From NCBI GenBank assembly GCA_900553045.1, contig USBW01000050.1, positions 1 through 5,931 on the forward strand: a DNA stretch of 5,931 nucleotides, read 5' to 3'. The position numbers were made by a program, and so were the translations under genes. Within the stretch, counting starts at the first letter, position 1; every line of letters starts with the position of its first letter. This document shows positions 1 to 5,698 of the stretch, one piece after another. The notes below the pieces were generated by a model. The model worked only from the letters and a program-made list of their open reading frames with translations. It made no database searches and was not told the DNA's origin. The DNA comes from an uncultured Mycoplasmatota bacterium (GTDB lineage Bacteria > Bacillota_I > Bacilli_A > RF39 > UBA660).

Positions 1-13
1 TTGTTCTGCTCAT
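1..13 (-). CDS. Start of next ABC operon gene, probably the second sugar permease (partial)
   Basis: Only the first four codons (M-S-R-T) are in the window and the gene runs off the left edge. Its ATG shares one base with the TAA stop of the upstream permease gene (TAATG). A strong AAGGAGG lies about 10 bases upstream, inside the end of that gene, so initiation is probably coupled. In family 1 carbohydrate uptake operons the order binding protein, MalF-type permease, MalG-type permease is the usual one, so a MalG/MsmG-type permease is expected here. That identity is inferred from position only; no diagnostic residues are visible. Confidence 0.55.
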
Positions 14-888
14 TATAACTGCTCCTCCTTACTTCCCAGGAATTTCATCTGAAACAGTGATATCGCAACGATCACAATAAAGAATACAAATGCATTCGCA
101 CTCTGGAAACCAAACTGTCCTCCACTCATACCATTGTTATAGATCAGATAAGAAATGGACTCTGTGCTCTGTGACGGGCCACCTTTTGTCAAAGACATGA
201 TCTGGTCAAATACCATCAGCGCATTTTTCATACAAAGGACAAGGTTAATTGTTACAAATGGCATGATCAATGGAAGTGTAATGCTCTTAAATTTTTTCCA
301 TCCGGATGCTCCATCCAGCATACATGCCTCATAAACTTCTTCCGGAACAGTCTGCAGACCGGAAATATAAATAATGGTATTCATGGCAACTGCCTGCCAT
401 ACACCAACAATCAGCACACCAATCCATGCGTATTTTTCACTTGCAAGAATACTGTTCTGTAAAAATCCAATATGGAACACATTTCCCACAGTTGGAAGAA
501 TGTAAGTAAAAATAAAACTAAAAATATAACCGATGACAAGTCCTCCTAAAATATTCGGTACAAAATAAATACCGCGCAGTGCACTTTTAAAACGGATTGC
601 ACTGTTTAATCCAACTGCCATGATCAGACTCAGCACATTTACCAATATCGTTCCTGCCAGTGCATATTTAAACGTAAACACATAGCTTTTTCCCACGCGG
701 GAATCCGTAAACAGATCTGCATAGTTCCGGAACCCGACATAATCGTACGTTCCGTATCCTTTATAATTGGTAAAGCTGTAAATCACACCTTTGATCATTG
801 GAAGTGTATTGAATGCAAAAAATAAGATCACAACCGGTATAACAACCGCCCAGAATGTTTTGTCCCTGTTTGACATTTTCTTTTTCAT
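13..888 (-). CDS. Carbohydrate ABC transporter permease, MalF/UgpA/MsmF type
   Basis: This 291-residue protein is an integral inner-membrane subunit of a binding-protein-dependent sugar importer. It would form the channel with a second permease and pass substrate from the lipoprotein encoded just upstream. Hydrophobic segments lie at about residues 12-32, 72-96, 108-130, 152-172, 208-228 and 264-284, giving the six-helix topology normal for the family. The cytoplasmic EAA loop that docks on the ATPase is clear at residues 181-210: E187-A188, D192-G193, and L205-P206 after an isoleucine. The length is typical. The ATG overlaps the previous gene's TGA (ATGA), and AGGAGG sits 7 bases upstream, which supports this start. 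No ATPase gene is in view; many Firmicutes share an MsmX-type ATPase between such systems. The transported sugar cannot be told from sequence. Confidence 0.93.
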   Translation of the reverse strand: MKKKMSNRDKTFWAVVIPVVILFFAFNTLPMIKGVIYSFTNYKGYGTYDYVGFRNYADLFTDSRVGKSYVFTFKYALAGTILVNVLSLIMAVGLNSAIRFKSALRGIYFVPNILGGLVIGYIFSFIFTYILPTVGNVFHIGFLQNSILASEKYAWIGVLIVGVWQAVAMNTIIYISGLQTVPEEVYEACMLDGASGWKKFKSITLPLIMPFVTINLVLCMKNALMVFDQIMSLTKGGPSQSTESISYLIYNNGMSGGQFGFQSANAFVFFIVIVAISLFQMKFLGSKEEQL

Positions 889-2186
889 TGTGCATCCTCC
901 TGTTCTTTCTGATAATCCTGTACTTTCCGAATCAGATCCCGGTTATAGCGCTTCCAGTCGGAATCAAATTTTTTCAAAAACTTTTCCTGTGCATTGTCGC
1001 TTGTATCCAGCAGGAACGTCTGGATCATGGCATCCACACTCATCTCACTCGGATAATGGTGATCCTGATAATCTGCCATGCGGTTATTTTCAATGTAAGG
1101 ACGCATATCCTTAAGTGTTTCCGGAATTGCAAAATCCCCATCCTTGCAGGCAATTCCGCCCTGATCATCCAGATAAATCTGAATGGTTTCATCGTCATAC
1201 AGATATTTTAAAACTTCATATGCTGCTTCTTTGTTTTTGCATGCTTTCATCACAGAAAACTGTAAATCAATTCCTGAATTTAATACATTGTCTGATTCCT
1301 CATCATTTGCAGGAAATGTAAAAGAGCCGATATTCATGTCCGGGTTGACCGATTTGATCTGCGGGATCGCATAGCTTCCGATCGGATACATGGCAGATTC
1401 CCCGCGGGCAAATGCTGTACATGCATCGTTATAACCGTATGCATACGGATTTTTTTCGGCGTAATCCAAAAGCGCACGCATCTTTTCTGCTACCGGTCCA
1501 TACGTATCGGAAAATGTGGTATTTCCCATATTTACCTGATTGCAGGTGTCCGAATCGGTAAGTCCGACTGCCAGCGCATTCCACGGAGCCAGACAGGTCC
1601 AGGTATCTTTAAAGCCCAGATACAGCGGAAGTGTTCCGCTCTGTTTTATTTCATCACACAATGTGGTAAATTCCTGCCAGGTGGTCGGAACTTTCCAGCC
1701 ATTTTCCTCAAACAGATCTTTGTTATATAAAATTCCTGCCGCGTTTGCCACATATGGAAGTGCATACGTGCCATCCTTTGGAATAAACTCCAGTTCCTTA
1801 TCCATATCCAGATATGCCTGTTTTATGGTCTGGACTTCATCCAGATCGGAAATATCATCAAACAGATCTGCATCTAAAAAGTTGGAATAGTTGATGTCTC
1901 CTCCGATTGCGATGATATCCGGATAATCCTCCCGGATAAAACGTGTCTTTAAAATGGTCATTGCTTCATTTGGAGATGAAATCGTCAAATGAATGTCATC
2001 ATGTGTTTCATTGAACCGCTTTTCAATTTTTTCAAATGCCTTAACTGCTTCCGGTTTGTAGGAAACCACTTCAATCTCCGTTTTTCCATCCGCCCTTTTT
2101 TCGTTTCCGCATCCAGCAAGTCCTGTCATACACATACCAAGTGCAAGTACAGCCGCAAGACCACGGAAAATATTCCTTTTTGCCAT
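885..2186 (-). CDS. Extracellular sugar-binding lipoprotein of an ABC transporter (family 1)
   Basis: This 433-residue lipoprotein should capture a sugar or oligosaccharide outside the membrane and deliver it to the permeases encoded downstream. The N-terminus is a lipoprotein signal: basic K3-R4, a hydrophobic core at about 9-22, and the lipobox L23-A24-G25-C26, with C26 the lipidated residue. The mature part reads as a family 1 solute-binding protein. It opens with a beta strand near 37-42 (IEVVSY), carries the YPDIIAI stretch near 88, GTYALPYVANAAGILYN around 139-155, and a W-E-F segment near 171. The length is typical. The start is supported by a GGAG/AGAGG purine-rich site just upstream of ATG 2186. 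Its stop overlaps the next ATG by four bases, so the two genes are translationally coupled. The operon promoter and candidate AraC-type half-sites lie upstream at about 2237-2292. Substrate class is unresolved. Confidence 0.93.
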   Translation of the reverse strand: MAKRNIFRGLAAVLALGMCMTGLAGCGNEKRADGKTEIEVVSYKPEAVKAFEKIEKRFNETHDDIHLTISSPNEAMTILKTRFIREDYPDIIAIGGDINYSNFLDADLFDDISDLDEVQTIKQAYLDMDKELEFIPKDGTYALPYVANAAGILYNKDLFEENGWKVPTTWQEFTTLCDEIKQSGTLPLYLGFKDTWTCLAPWNALAVGLTDSDTCNQVNMGNTTFSDTYGPVAEKMRALLDYAEKNPYAYGYNDACTAFARGESAMYPIGSYAIPQIKSVNPDMNIGSFTFPANDEESDNVLNSGIDLQFSVMKACKNKEAAYEVLKYLYDDETIQIYLDDQGGIACKDGDFAIPETLKDMRPYIENNRMADYQDHHYPSEMSVDAMIQTFLLDTSDNAQEKFLKKFDSDWKRYNRDLIRKVQDYQKEQEDAQ

Positions 2187-2236
2187 ATTCCTCTCTCCTT
2201 TTCTTAAATATATCCGCTTGCCTTTTTGATAATCTG

Positions 2237-2265
2237 ATTATAACATACCTTTATGCGTCCTTAAA
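2237..2265 (-). promoter_or_regulatory. Promoter of the sugar ABC operon
   Basis: Read on the minus strand there is a consensus TATAAT (2242-2237) preceded by TG one base away (TGTTATAAT, an extended -10). The hexamer 17 bases upstream is TTTAAG (2265-2260), a poor match to TTGACA. Transcription would start near 2230, giving a leader of about 44 bases before the lipoprotein ATG. A weak -35 immediately next to GGGTAT half-sites suggests a promoter that needs an activator. The exact start point is inferred. Confidence 0.65.
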
Positions 2266-2298
2266 TACCCACATTTTTTTAATTTTATACCCAAATGC
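2265..2298 (-). promoter_or_regulatory. Tandem GGGTAT half-sites, candidate AraC-type activator operator
   Basis: On the minus strand GGGTAT occurs at 2292-2287 and again at 2270-2265, 22 bp apart, or two helical turns on the same face. The proximal copy abuts the -35 region of the ABC operon promoter. Direct repeats about 21-22 bp apart and next to -35 are the known arrangement for AraC-family activators. The distal copy extends to GCATTTGGGTATA (2298-2286). A near-identical inverted copy is at 2330-2342. The regulator itself is not in this window, apart perhaps from a broken start at 2356. Confidence 0.5.
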
Positions 2299-2307
2299 AA
2301 TATTTTG

Positions 2308-2316
2308 TGCTATAAT
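2308..2316 (+). promoter_or_regulatory. Divergent promoter (extended -10)
   Basis: TGCTATAAT is a perfect extended -10 on the plus strand; no good -35 is seen at the expected spacing. Transcription would begin near 2323 and lead into the ATG at 2356. Together with the minus-strand promoter it makes a divergent pair, as expected between a sugar operon and its regulator. Confidence 0.5.
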
Positions 2317-2329
2317 AGATACTAATATC

Positions 2330-2342
2330 GCATTTTGGTATA
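2330..2342 (+). promoter_or_regulatory. Inverted third copy of the operator
   Basis: GCATTTTGGTATA here differs at one base from the minus-strand GCATTTGGGTATA at 2298-2286, so the two form an inverted pair about 44 bp apart. It sits between the predicted plus-strand transcription start (about 2323) and the ATG at 2356, where a bound protein would block transcription. Autoregulation of the divergent gene is a reasonable inference, not shown. Confidence 0.4.
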
Positions 2343-2355
2343 TACGGAGTGTTTT

Positions 2356-2388
2356 ATGAGTAATACATTTTTTAATATTTTTTCCTAG
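2356..2388 (+). pseudogene. Truncated divergent ORF: regulator start or frameshifted phosphoesterase start
   Basis: The ATG at 2356 has GGAG six bases upstream (2346-2349) and a plausible promoter at 2308-2316, so it looks like a genuine gene start. The frame gives only MSNTFFNIFS before TAG at 2386-2388. There are two readings. First, these are the first codons of the sugar operon's divergent regulator (AraC-type or a two-component protein, judged only by position), cut by the join to the AT-rich block. Second, one extra T in the run at 2378-2383 has shifted the frame; removing it would continue as ...NIFPSICLGCIYIL, straight into the phosphoesterase's first membrane helix. The sequence alone does not decide between them. 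Confidence 0.45.
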
Positions 2389-2509
2389 TATTTGTCTTGG
2401 ATGTATTTATATTTTAAATAAGTTTGACTTTAAAAATAAAAGATGGTTCTTCGCTTTTTATTTTTTCTCAGTCTTCAGTATTTTATATTCTTTAATTAGA
2501 CATACTTCA
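2360..2509 (+). other. In-frame 5' extension of the phosphoesterase gene without a start codon
   Basis: The phosphoesterase frame stays open for 50 codons upstream of GTG 2510, back to a TGA at 2357-2359. The translation looks like real protein: a hydrophobic helix (HFLIFFPSICLGCIYIL), a basic loop (NKFDFKNKRW) and a second helix (FFAFYFFSVFSILYSLI). These match the multi-helix N-terminal anchor usual in this family. No ATG, GTG or TTG occurs in frame here, so the true start must lie before the TGA, meaning the 5' end is truncated or frameshifted. GTG 2510 has no ribosome site and falls directly after a helix. Confidence 0.65.
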
Positions 2510-3385
2510 GTGATAGTTTTTTTCTTTTATTTGGGAGTTGTTTTCTTATTGTTTGATCTGGTTTTTTTCCTATTTAAAAAATTGAAGCTCATAAAAGCAA
2601 AAGAGCTATTTAAAAAGCTTTATTTTTTTGGAGTAACACCACTTATTCTAGCATTTATTATTACTGCTTATGGCATCTATCATGCGACTCATCCTGTTAT
2701 CGATAATTATAATTTAACGATTTCTAAAGAGTTAGAAGACGATCTCAAGATAGCTTTTGTTTCAGATATTCATCTTGGAACAGCAGTTTTTGAAGATTCA
2801 CTTGATTATTTAGTAAAAACAGTTAATGAGGCAGATGTAGATTTATTTCTCTTAGGTGGTGATATTTTTGATGAGAACACTAAAGAAGAATTAAAAGAGT
2901 ATGCTTATCAAGCTTTAGGAGGGGTGAAAACTACTTATGGTACTTATTATATTGAAGGAAACCATGATTTAATTACTGAGAAGACTAAGTATGGTTTTAC
3001 TAGTAATGGCATAGTAGTCTTAGAAGATAATTGTCTTTTAATAGATGATAGATTTTATTTGGTAGGAAGAAGAGACTTTACTGATGAAGAACGTTTGCCT
3101 CTTGAAGCAGTCATTAGAAATATAGACACTAATTATCCAGTTATTTTATTAGATCATCAACCGAAAGATGACTTAGAAGCTAGCAGTAAGAAGATCGATC
3201 TACAGCTTTCAGGACATACCCATGACGGACAAATATTTCCTTTTGGTTGTTTACTAAAACGTGGAGTAGAGAAAATCGAAGACTATGAATTAATTGTTTC
3301 ATCAGGCTATGGAGCTTGGGGTGTTCCTGTAAGAACACAAGGAGATAGTGAAATTGTTTTTGTGACTTTAAAAGGGACAAGATAG
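2510..3385 (+). CDS. Membrane-anchored metallophosphoesterase, YkuE/YaeI-like (5' end broken)
   Basis: This is a calcineurin-like metal-dependent phosphoesterase, predicted to sit on the membrane with its catalytic domain attached to N-terminal helices. Counted from GTG 2510 (291 residues), helices lie at about 3-22 and 38-58. The dimetal motifs follow in order: D86-x-H88 (VSDIHLG), G117-D118 (GGDIFDE), G150-N151-H152-D153, H216 (LLDHQP), and G235-H236-T237-H238. The set is complete, so the domain should be active. The usual GHTHGGQ reads GHTHDGQ here. Relatives include YkuE and YaeI; the substrate is unknown, and action on a lipid or cell-envelope phosphoester is only a guess. GTG 2510 is merely the first available start codon. 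The frame continues upstream to 2360 with two more helices, so the native protein was about 340 residues or more. A terminator overlaps its stop codon. Confidence 0.85.
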   Translation: MIVFFFYLGVVFLLFDLVFFLFKKLKLIKAKELFKKLYFFGVTPLILAFIITAYGIYHATHPVIDNYNLTISKELEDDLKIAFVSDIHLGTAVFEDSLDYLVKTVNEADVDLFLLGGDIFDENTKEELKEYAYQALGGVKTTYGTYYIEGNHDLITEKTKYGFTSNGIVVLEDNCLLIDDRFYLVGRRDFTDEERLPLEAVIRNIDTNYPVILLDHQPKDDLEASSKKIDLQLSGHTHDGQIFPFGCLLKRGVEKIEDYELIVSSGYGAWGVPVRTQGDSEIVFVTLKGTR

Positions 3386-3398
3386 TCTCTTTCTTTTT
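3371..3398 (+). terminator. Rho-independent terminator of the phosphoesterase gene
   Basis: AAAGGGAC (3371-3378) pairs with GTCTCTTT (3385-3392) through eight positions including one G-U pair. The loop is six bases, and C plus five T residues follow. The TAG stop (3383-3385) lies at the loop/stem edge, so the hairpin is built from the last codons of the gene. It separates this gene from the glycosyltransferase. Confidence 0.6.
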
Positions 3399-3412
3399 AC
3401 TTTTAAATAAGC

Positions 3413-3430
3413 TATAATAAAATAGAGGTG
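3413..3430 (+). promoter_or_regulatory. Possible -10 box and ribosome site of the glycosyltransferase gene
   Basis: TATAAT at 3413-3418 is a consensus -10, but no good -35 is found upstream. A start point near 3425 would leave a leader of only about 11 bases. The ribosome site GAGGTG (3425-3430), five bases before ATG 3436, is strong and fixes the start. The promoter call is tentative; the ribosome site is secure. Confidence 0.4.
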
Positions 3431-3435
3431 AAGTT

Positions 3436-4659
3436 ATGAGAATAGGTTTATTTACTGATACTTACCCACCTTTTATTAATGGAGTATCGACAAGCGTCAA
3501 TATGCTTAAAAACGCTTTAGAAAAATTAGGACATGAAGTTTTTGTAGTGACAGTAAATACAGAAGGTTATGAATATAATATTAAGGAAGATGGCAAAGTA
3601 ATTTGTGTACCTGGAGTACCAATTAAGCTTTTTGATTATCGAATTTCTAGTATATATCCAATGAAAATAGTCAAGACCATTAAAAGTTGGCAGCTTGACG
3701 TCATTCATTCCCATACCGAATTTGGTATTGGTACTTATGCTAGAATTATGGCCAAAAAATTAAAAATACCAGTTATTCATACTTATCATACGATGTATGA
3801 AGACTATGTTTATTATATTACTAAAGGGCATTTTGATAAACTTAGTAAAAGGGTTGTAAAACATTTAACGAAATTTTATTGTGACAAAACTGCTAAGGAA
3901 CTAATTGTACCCACTATTAAAACCAAAGAATTTTTAATTGAAAAATATAATTGCAACAGTAATATTCACGTTATTCCAACTGGCATTGAAACAGAGAGAT
4001 TTTATGAGGAAAATGTTGATAAGACAAAAGTTTCCAAGGTGGAACAAGATTTAGGATTAAAAAAAGATGATTTTAAAATAATTTTTGTTGGCAGACTTGG
4101 TAAAGAGAAAAATATTGAGTTTTTGATCGAAGCTCAACAACTACTTAATAAAAAAGATAATAAGATTAAATTATTAATTGTTGGGGCAGGGCCATATCTG
4201 GATATTTTAAAGGAAAAAGCTCAAGAGTTAAATGTTTTAGACAGCATTATTTTTGTAGGTAAGGTAGCTTGGGAAAATATGCCGATTTATTATCAGGTAG
4301 CCGATGTCTTTGCTACTGCTTCTAGGTCAGAGACTCAAGGGCTTACAGTAATTGAGGCGATGGCTGCTGCTAAGATTCCTGTCTGCATTAATGATGAAAG
4401 CTTCAAAAAAACTGTTAAAGACGGTAAAAATGGCATCATCTTTGACGATCTGGAAGATTACTGTGCCAAAATAAAAGAGCTTTTGAAAAATAAAGATAAA
4501 CCAAGTTTTAAAGTTTTACAAAAACAGGCTAGAGAGGATAGTTATTTGTACAGTGCTGAAAATTATGCTAAAAGTTGTCTAAAAGTTTATGATAAAGCTA
4601 TTAAAGAGTATCCAATAGTCAAATATCGCAAAAGAGATAAGAGAAAAGACAGTAACTAA
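3436..4659 (+). CDS. GT4 glycosyltransferase, probable 1,2-diacylglycerol 3-glucosyltransferase
   Basis: This 407-residue GT-B fold enzyme of family GT4 most likely transfers glucose from UDP-glucose to diacylglycerol at the inner face of the membrane. The product would be a membrane glycolipid or lipoteichoic acid anchor. The N-terminal domain opens with the family signature MRIGLFTDTYPP, then NGVSTSV (15-21). It also carries H91-S-H93 and the stretch IPVIHTYHTMYEDY (111-124), characteristic of the diacylglycerol glucosyltransferase group (Acholeplasma MGS type). The C-terminal donor domain has VGR with R220 and K225 and the retaining-enzyme EX7E motif E299/E307 (ETQGLTVIE). The tail is strongly basic (YRKRDKRK, 397-404), fitting peripheral membrane binding. 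Length matches the group (about 400). The gene has its own ribosome site after a terminator, so it may be monocistronic. Sugar and acceptor are inferred from family resemblance; another lipid acceptor or galactose is possible. Confidence 0.85.
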   Translation: MRIGLFTDTYPPFINGVSTSVNMLKNALEKLGHEVFVVTVNTEGYEYNIKEDGKVICVPGVPIKLFDYRISSIYPMKIVKTIKSWQLDVIHSHTEFGIGTYARIMAKKLKIPVIHTYHTMYEDYVYYITKGHFDKLSKRVVKHLTKFYCDKTAKELIVPTIKTKEFLIEKYNCNSNIHVIPTGIETERFYEENVDKTKVSKVEQDLGLKKDDFKIIFVGRLGKEKNIEFLIEAQQLLNKKDNKIKLLIVGAGPYLDILKEKAQELNVLDSIIFVGKVAWENMPIYYQVADVFATASRSETQGLTVIEAMAAAKIPVCINDESFKKTVKDGKNGIIFDDLEDYCAKIKELLKNKDKPSFKVLQKQAREDSYLYSAENYAKSCLKVYDKAIKEYPIVKYRKRDKRKDSN

Positions 4660-4677
4660 TTTAGTCGCTGTTTTTTT
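4649..4677 (+). terminator. Rho-independent terminator shared by convergent gene ends
   Basis: ACAGTAACTA (4649-4658) pairs with TAGTCGCTGT (4662-4671) through nine of ten positions (one G-U, one A-C mismatch) around a three-base loop, followed by an unbroken T run to 4677. The hairpin contains the stop codons of both the glycosyltransferase gene and uvsE. It should end plus-strand transcripts well. On the minus strand the hairpin is followed by CTTTTCTC, a weaker tail, so termination there is less certain. Confidence 0.65.
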
Positions 4678-5626
4678 CAATTAAAAAAGTAGAGTTATTG
4701 ATCTTTTTAAAAGTACTAAAAAAAGATAATTGCCTTGCTAAACGGAAAAGGCCTTCTTCTTTACCTTTACATTCTAACATAATATCAATGTCATAAGGTA
4801 AATCTTTAATCTTAGCAATAAACTTCAAAAAATCTTTAAAATTTAAATAAGTGCTATGAGCTCTTTTTTCTTTTTTACTCTTGGAAGAAGAAAAGTGCAT
4901 TTTAGGATTGAAGGGACTATTGTCCCAAGTCTTACAGATTCTTAAAAGATATTTCTCGATCTTTTCATTATTTTTGTTACAAAGGTAATGATGATAATCT
5001 AATACCATGGGTATTTTTAACTCTTCACAGAGTTTCAAAGTGTCAGAAACGGTATAAATTTTATCATCATTTTCTAAAATAATCATTTTTTGAAGATCGG
5101 GATTTAATGTTTTAAAAACCTCTTTAAATTTATTAATCCCAGCTTCCTTGCCTAAAGTAGCACTGCCAATATGAAGGATTATTAAACCGGGAATATCTAA
5201 TGCTTTAAAAAGGTTCTGATGGAAAAGAAGGGTTCTGATACTTTGTTCTACTACTTCTTCCTTGACACTATTTAGAACACAGAATTCGTCTGGATGAGCA
5301 TCGATACGCATCTTGTGATCTTTGATGAATTTACCTATACTTAAAAAAGTTTCTTTGTATAAAGAAAAGTATGAAGAATCAAGTTCTTTATGGGTAGCCA
5401 AAGGAATTAAATTATGAGTTATGCGATAAAAAAAGATTTCATTTTCTAAATTGAATTTTAAAACCATTTTTAAAGTATTAAGATTGGAATTAATAATTTG
5501 ATTGCGCTTTTTATAGGCCAAAGAGGCTTCAAGTTTAGAAAAATTTGTAAAGCTGATCGTTTTACCATAAGTAAAAAGATGGTCGAAAGTAATAGGGTTG
5601 GCCACATATCCAAGTCGTATTATCAA
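4661..5626 (-). CDS. uvsE: UV damage endonuclease UvsE
   Basis: UvsE nicks DNA immediately 5' of UV photoproducts, starting excision repair independently of UvrABC. It is a metal-dependent TIM-barrel enzyme related to endonuclease IV. Counted from GTG 5635, the landmarks are IRLGYVANP (6-14), FYRITHNLIPLATH (69-82), H114-P-D116, H155, LENDDK (187-192), D213-Y-H-H216, K245-x-H247, RAH260 and E288-x-K290. Their spacing matches, from memory, the metal ligands and modified lysine of the Thermus enzyme (H69, H101, H143, E175, D200, H203, K229, H231, H244, E269), so the site is complete. I prefer TTG 5626 (321 residues) over GTG 5635. TTG gives M-I-I-R-L-G-Y, as homologues begin, and leaves GAGGTG as a ribosome site six bases upstream; the GTG codon itself is part of that site. 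It is convergent with the glycosyltransferase, with one base between stops. Confidence 0.92.
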   Translation of the reverse strand: MIIRLGYVANPITFDHLFTYGKTISFTNFSKLEASLAYKKRNQIINSNLNTLKMVLKFNLENEIFFYRITHNLIPLATHKELDSSYFSLYKETFLSIGKFIKDHKMRIDAHPDEFCVLNSVKEEVVEQSIRTLLFHQNLFKALDIPGLIILHIGSATLGKEAGINKFKEVFKTLNPDLQKMIILENDDKIYTVSDTLKLCEELKIPMVLDYHHYLCNKNNEKIEKYLLRICKTWDNSPFNPKMHFSSSKSKKEKRAHSTYLNFKDFLKFIAKIKDLPYDIDIMLECKGKEEGLFRLARQLSFFSTFKKINNSTFLIEKNSD

Positions 5627-5632
5627 AGTAAA

Positions 5633-5638
5633 CACCTC
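5633..5638 (-). promoter_or_regulatory. Ribosome binding site that sets the uvsE start
   Basis: Read on the minus strand GAGGTG is followed by six bases (TTTACT) and then TTG ATA ATA CGA. The same GAGGTG motif precedes the glycosyltransferase ATG at a spacing of five. Its last three bases are the alternative GTG start, which would have no ribosome site of its own. Confidence 0.6.
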
Positions 5639-5698
5639 AGTAGTTAGTTTGGCTTTCTATCTTAAACTTATGTATTTTTATTATTAAAACAATAAATA

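Noticed and set aside
791..2207. Several plus-strand ORFs of 63-118 codons opposite the permease and binding-protein genes
   Set aside because: They lie antisense to two well-supported genes, lack ribosome sites and have no recognisable protein character.
2141..2359. A 72-codon plus-strand ORF crossing the start of the binding-protein gene and the promoter region
   Set aside because: It overlaps the divergent promoters and operators and its translation is low-complexity; it is a chance frame ending at the TGA at 2357-2359.
2340..2395. Insertion-sequence end or attachment site at the composition break
   Set aside because: No transposase or integrase gene, no terminal inverted repeats and no duplicated target flank are visible; only short T-rich runs.
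2389..2509. AT-rich stretch considered as a non-coding leader, riboswitch or small RNA
   Set aside because: The phosphoesterase frame is open through it and encodes sensible membrane helices, so coding sequence explains it better.
3180..3714. Two minus-strand ORFs of 62 and 66 codons
   Set aside because: They are shadows inside the phosphoesterase and glycosyltransferase genes and have no ribosome sites.
3436..5626. Mycoplasma genetic code (TGA read as Trp) in the AT-rich block
   Set aside because: Tryptophans in these genes are encoded by TGG, and no in-frame TGA is needed to complete any recognised domain.
5636..5698. Promoter or terminator between the right-edge gene and uvsE
   Set aside because: It is very AT-rich with TTGTTT and TACATA-like words, but spacing is poor and the only hairpins are weak A/T stems; nothing beyond the GAGGTG site is supportable.
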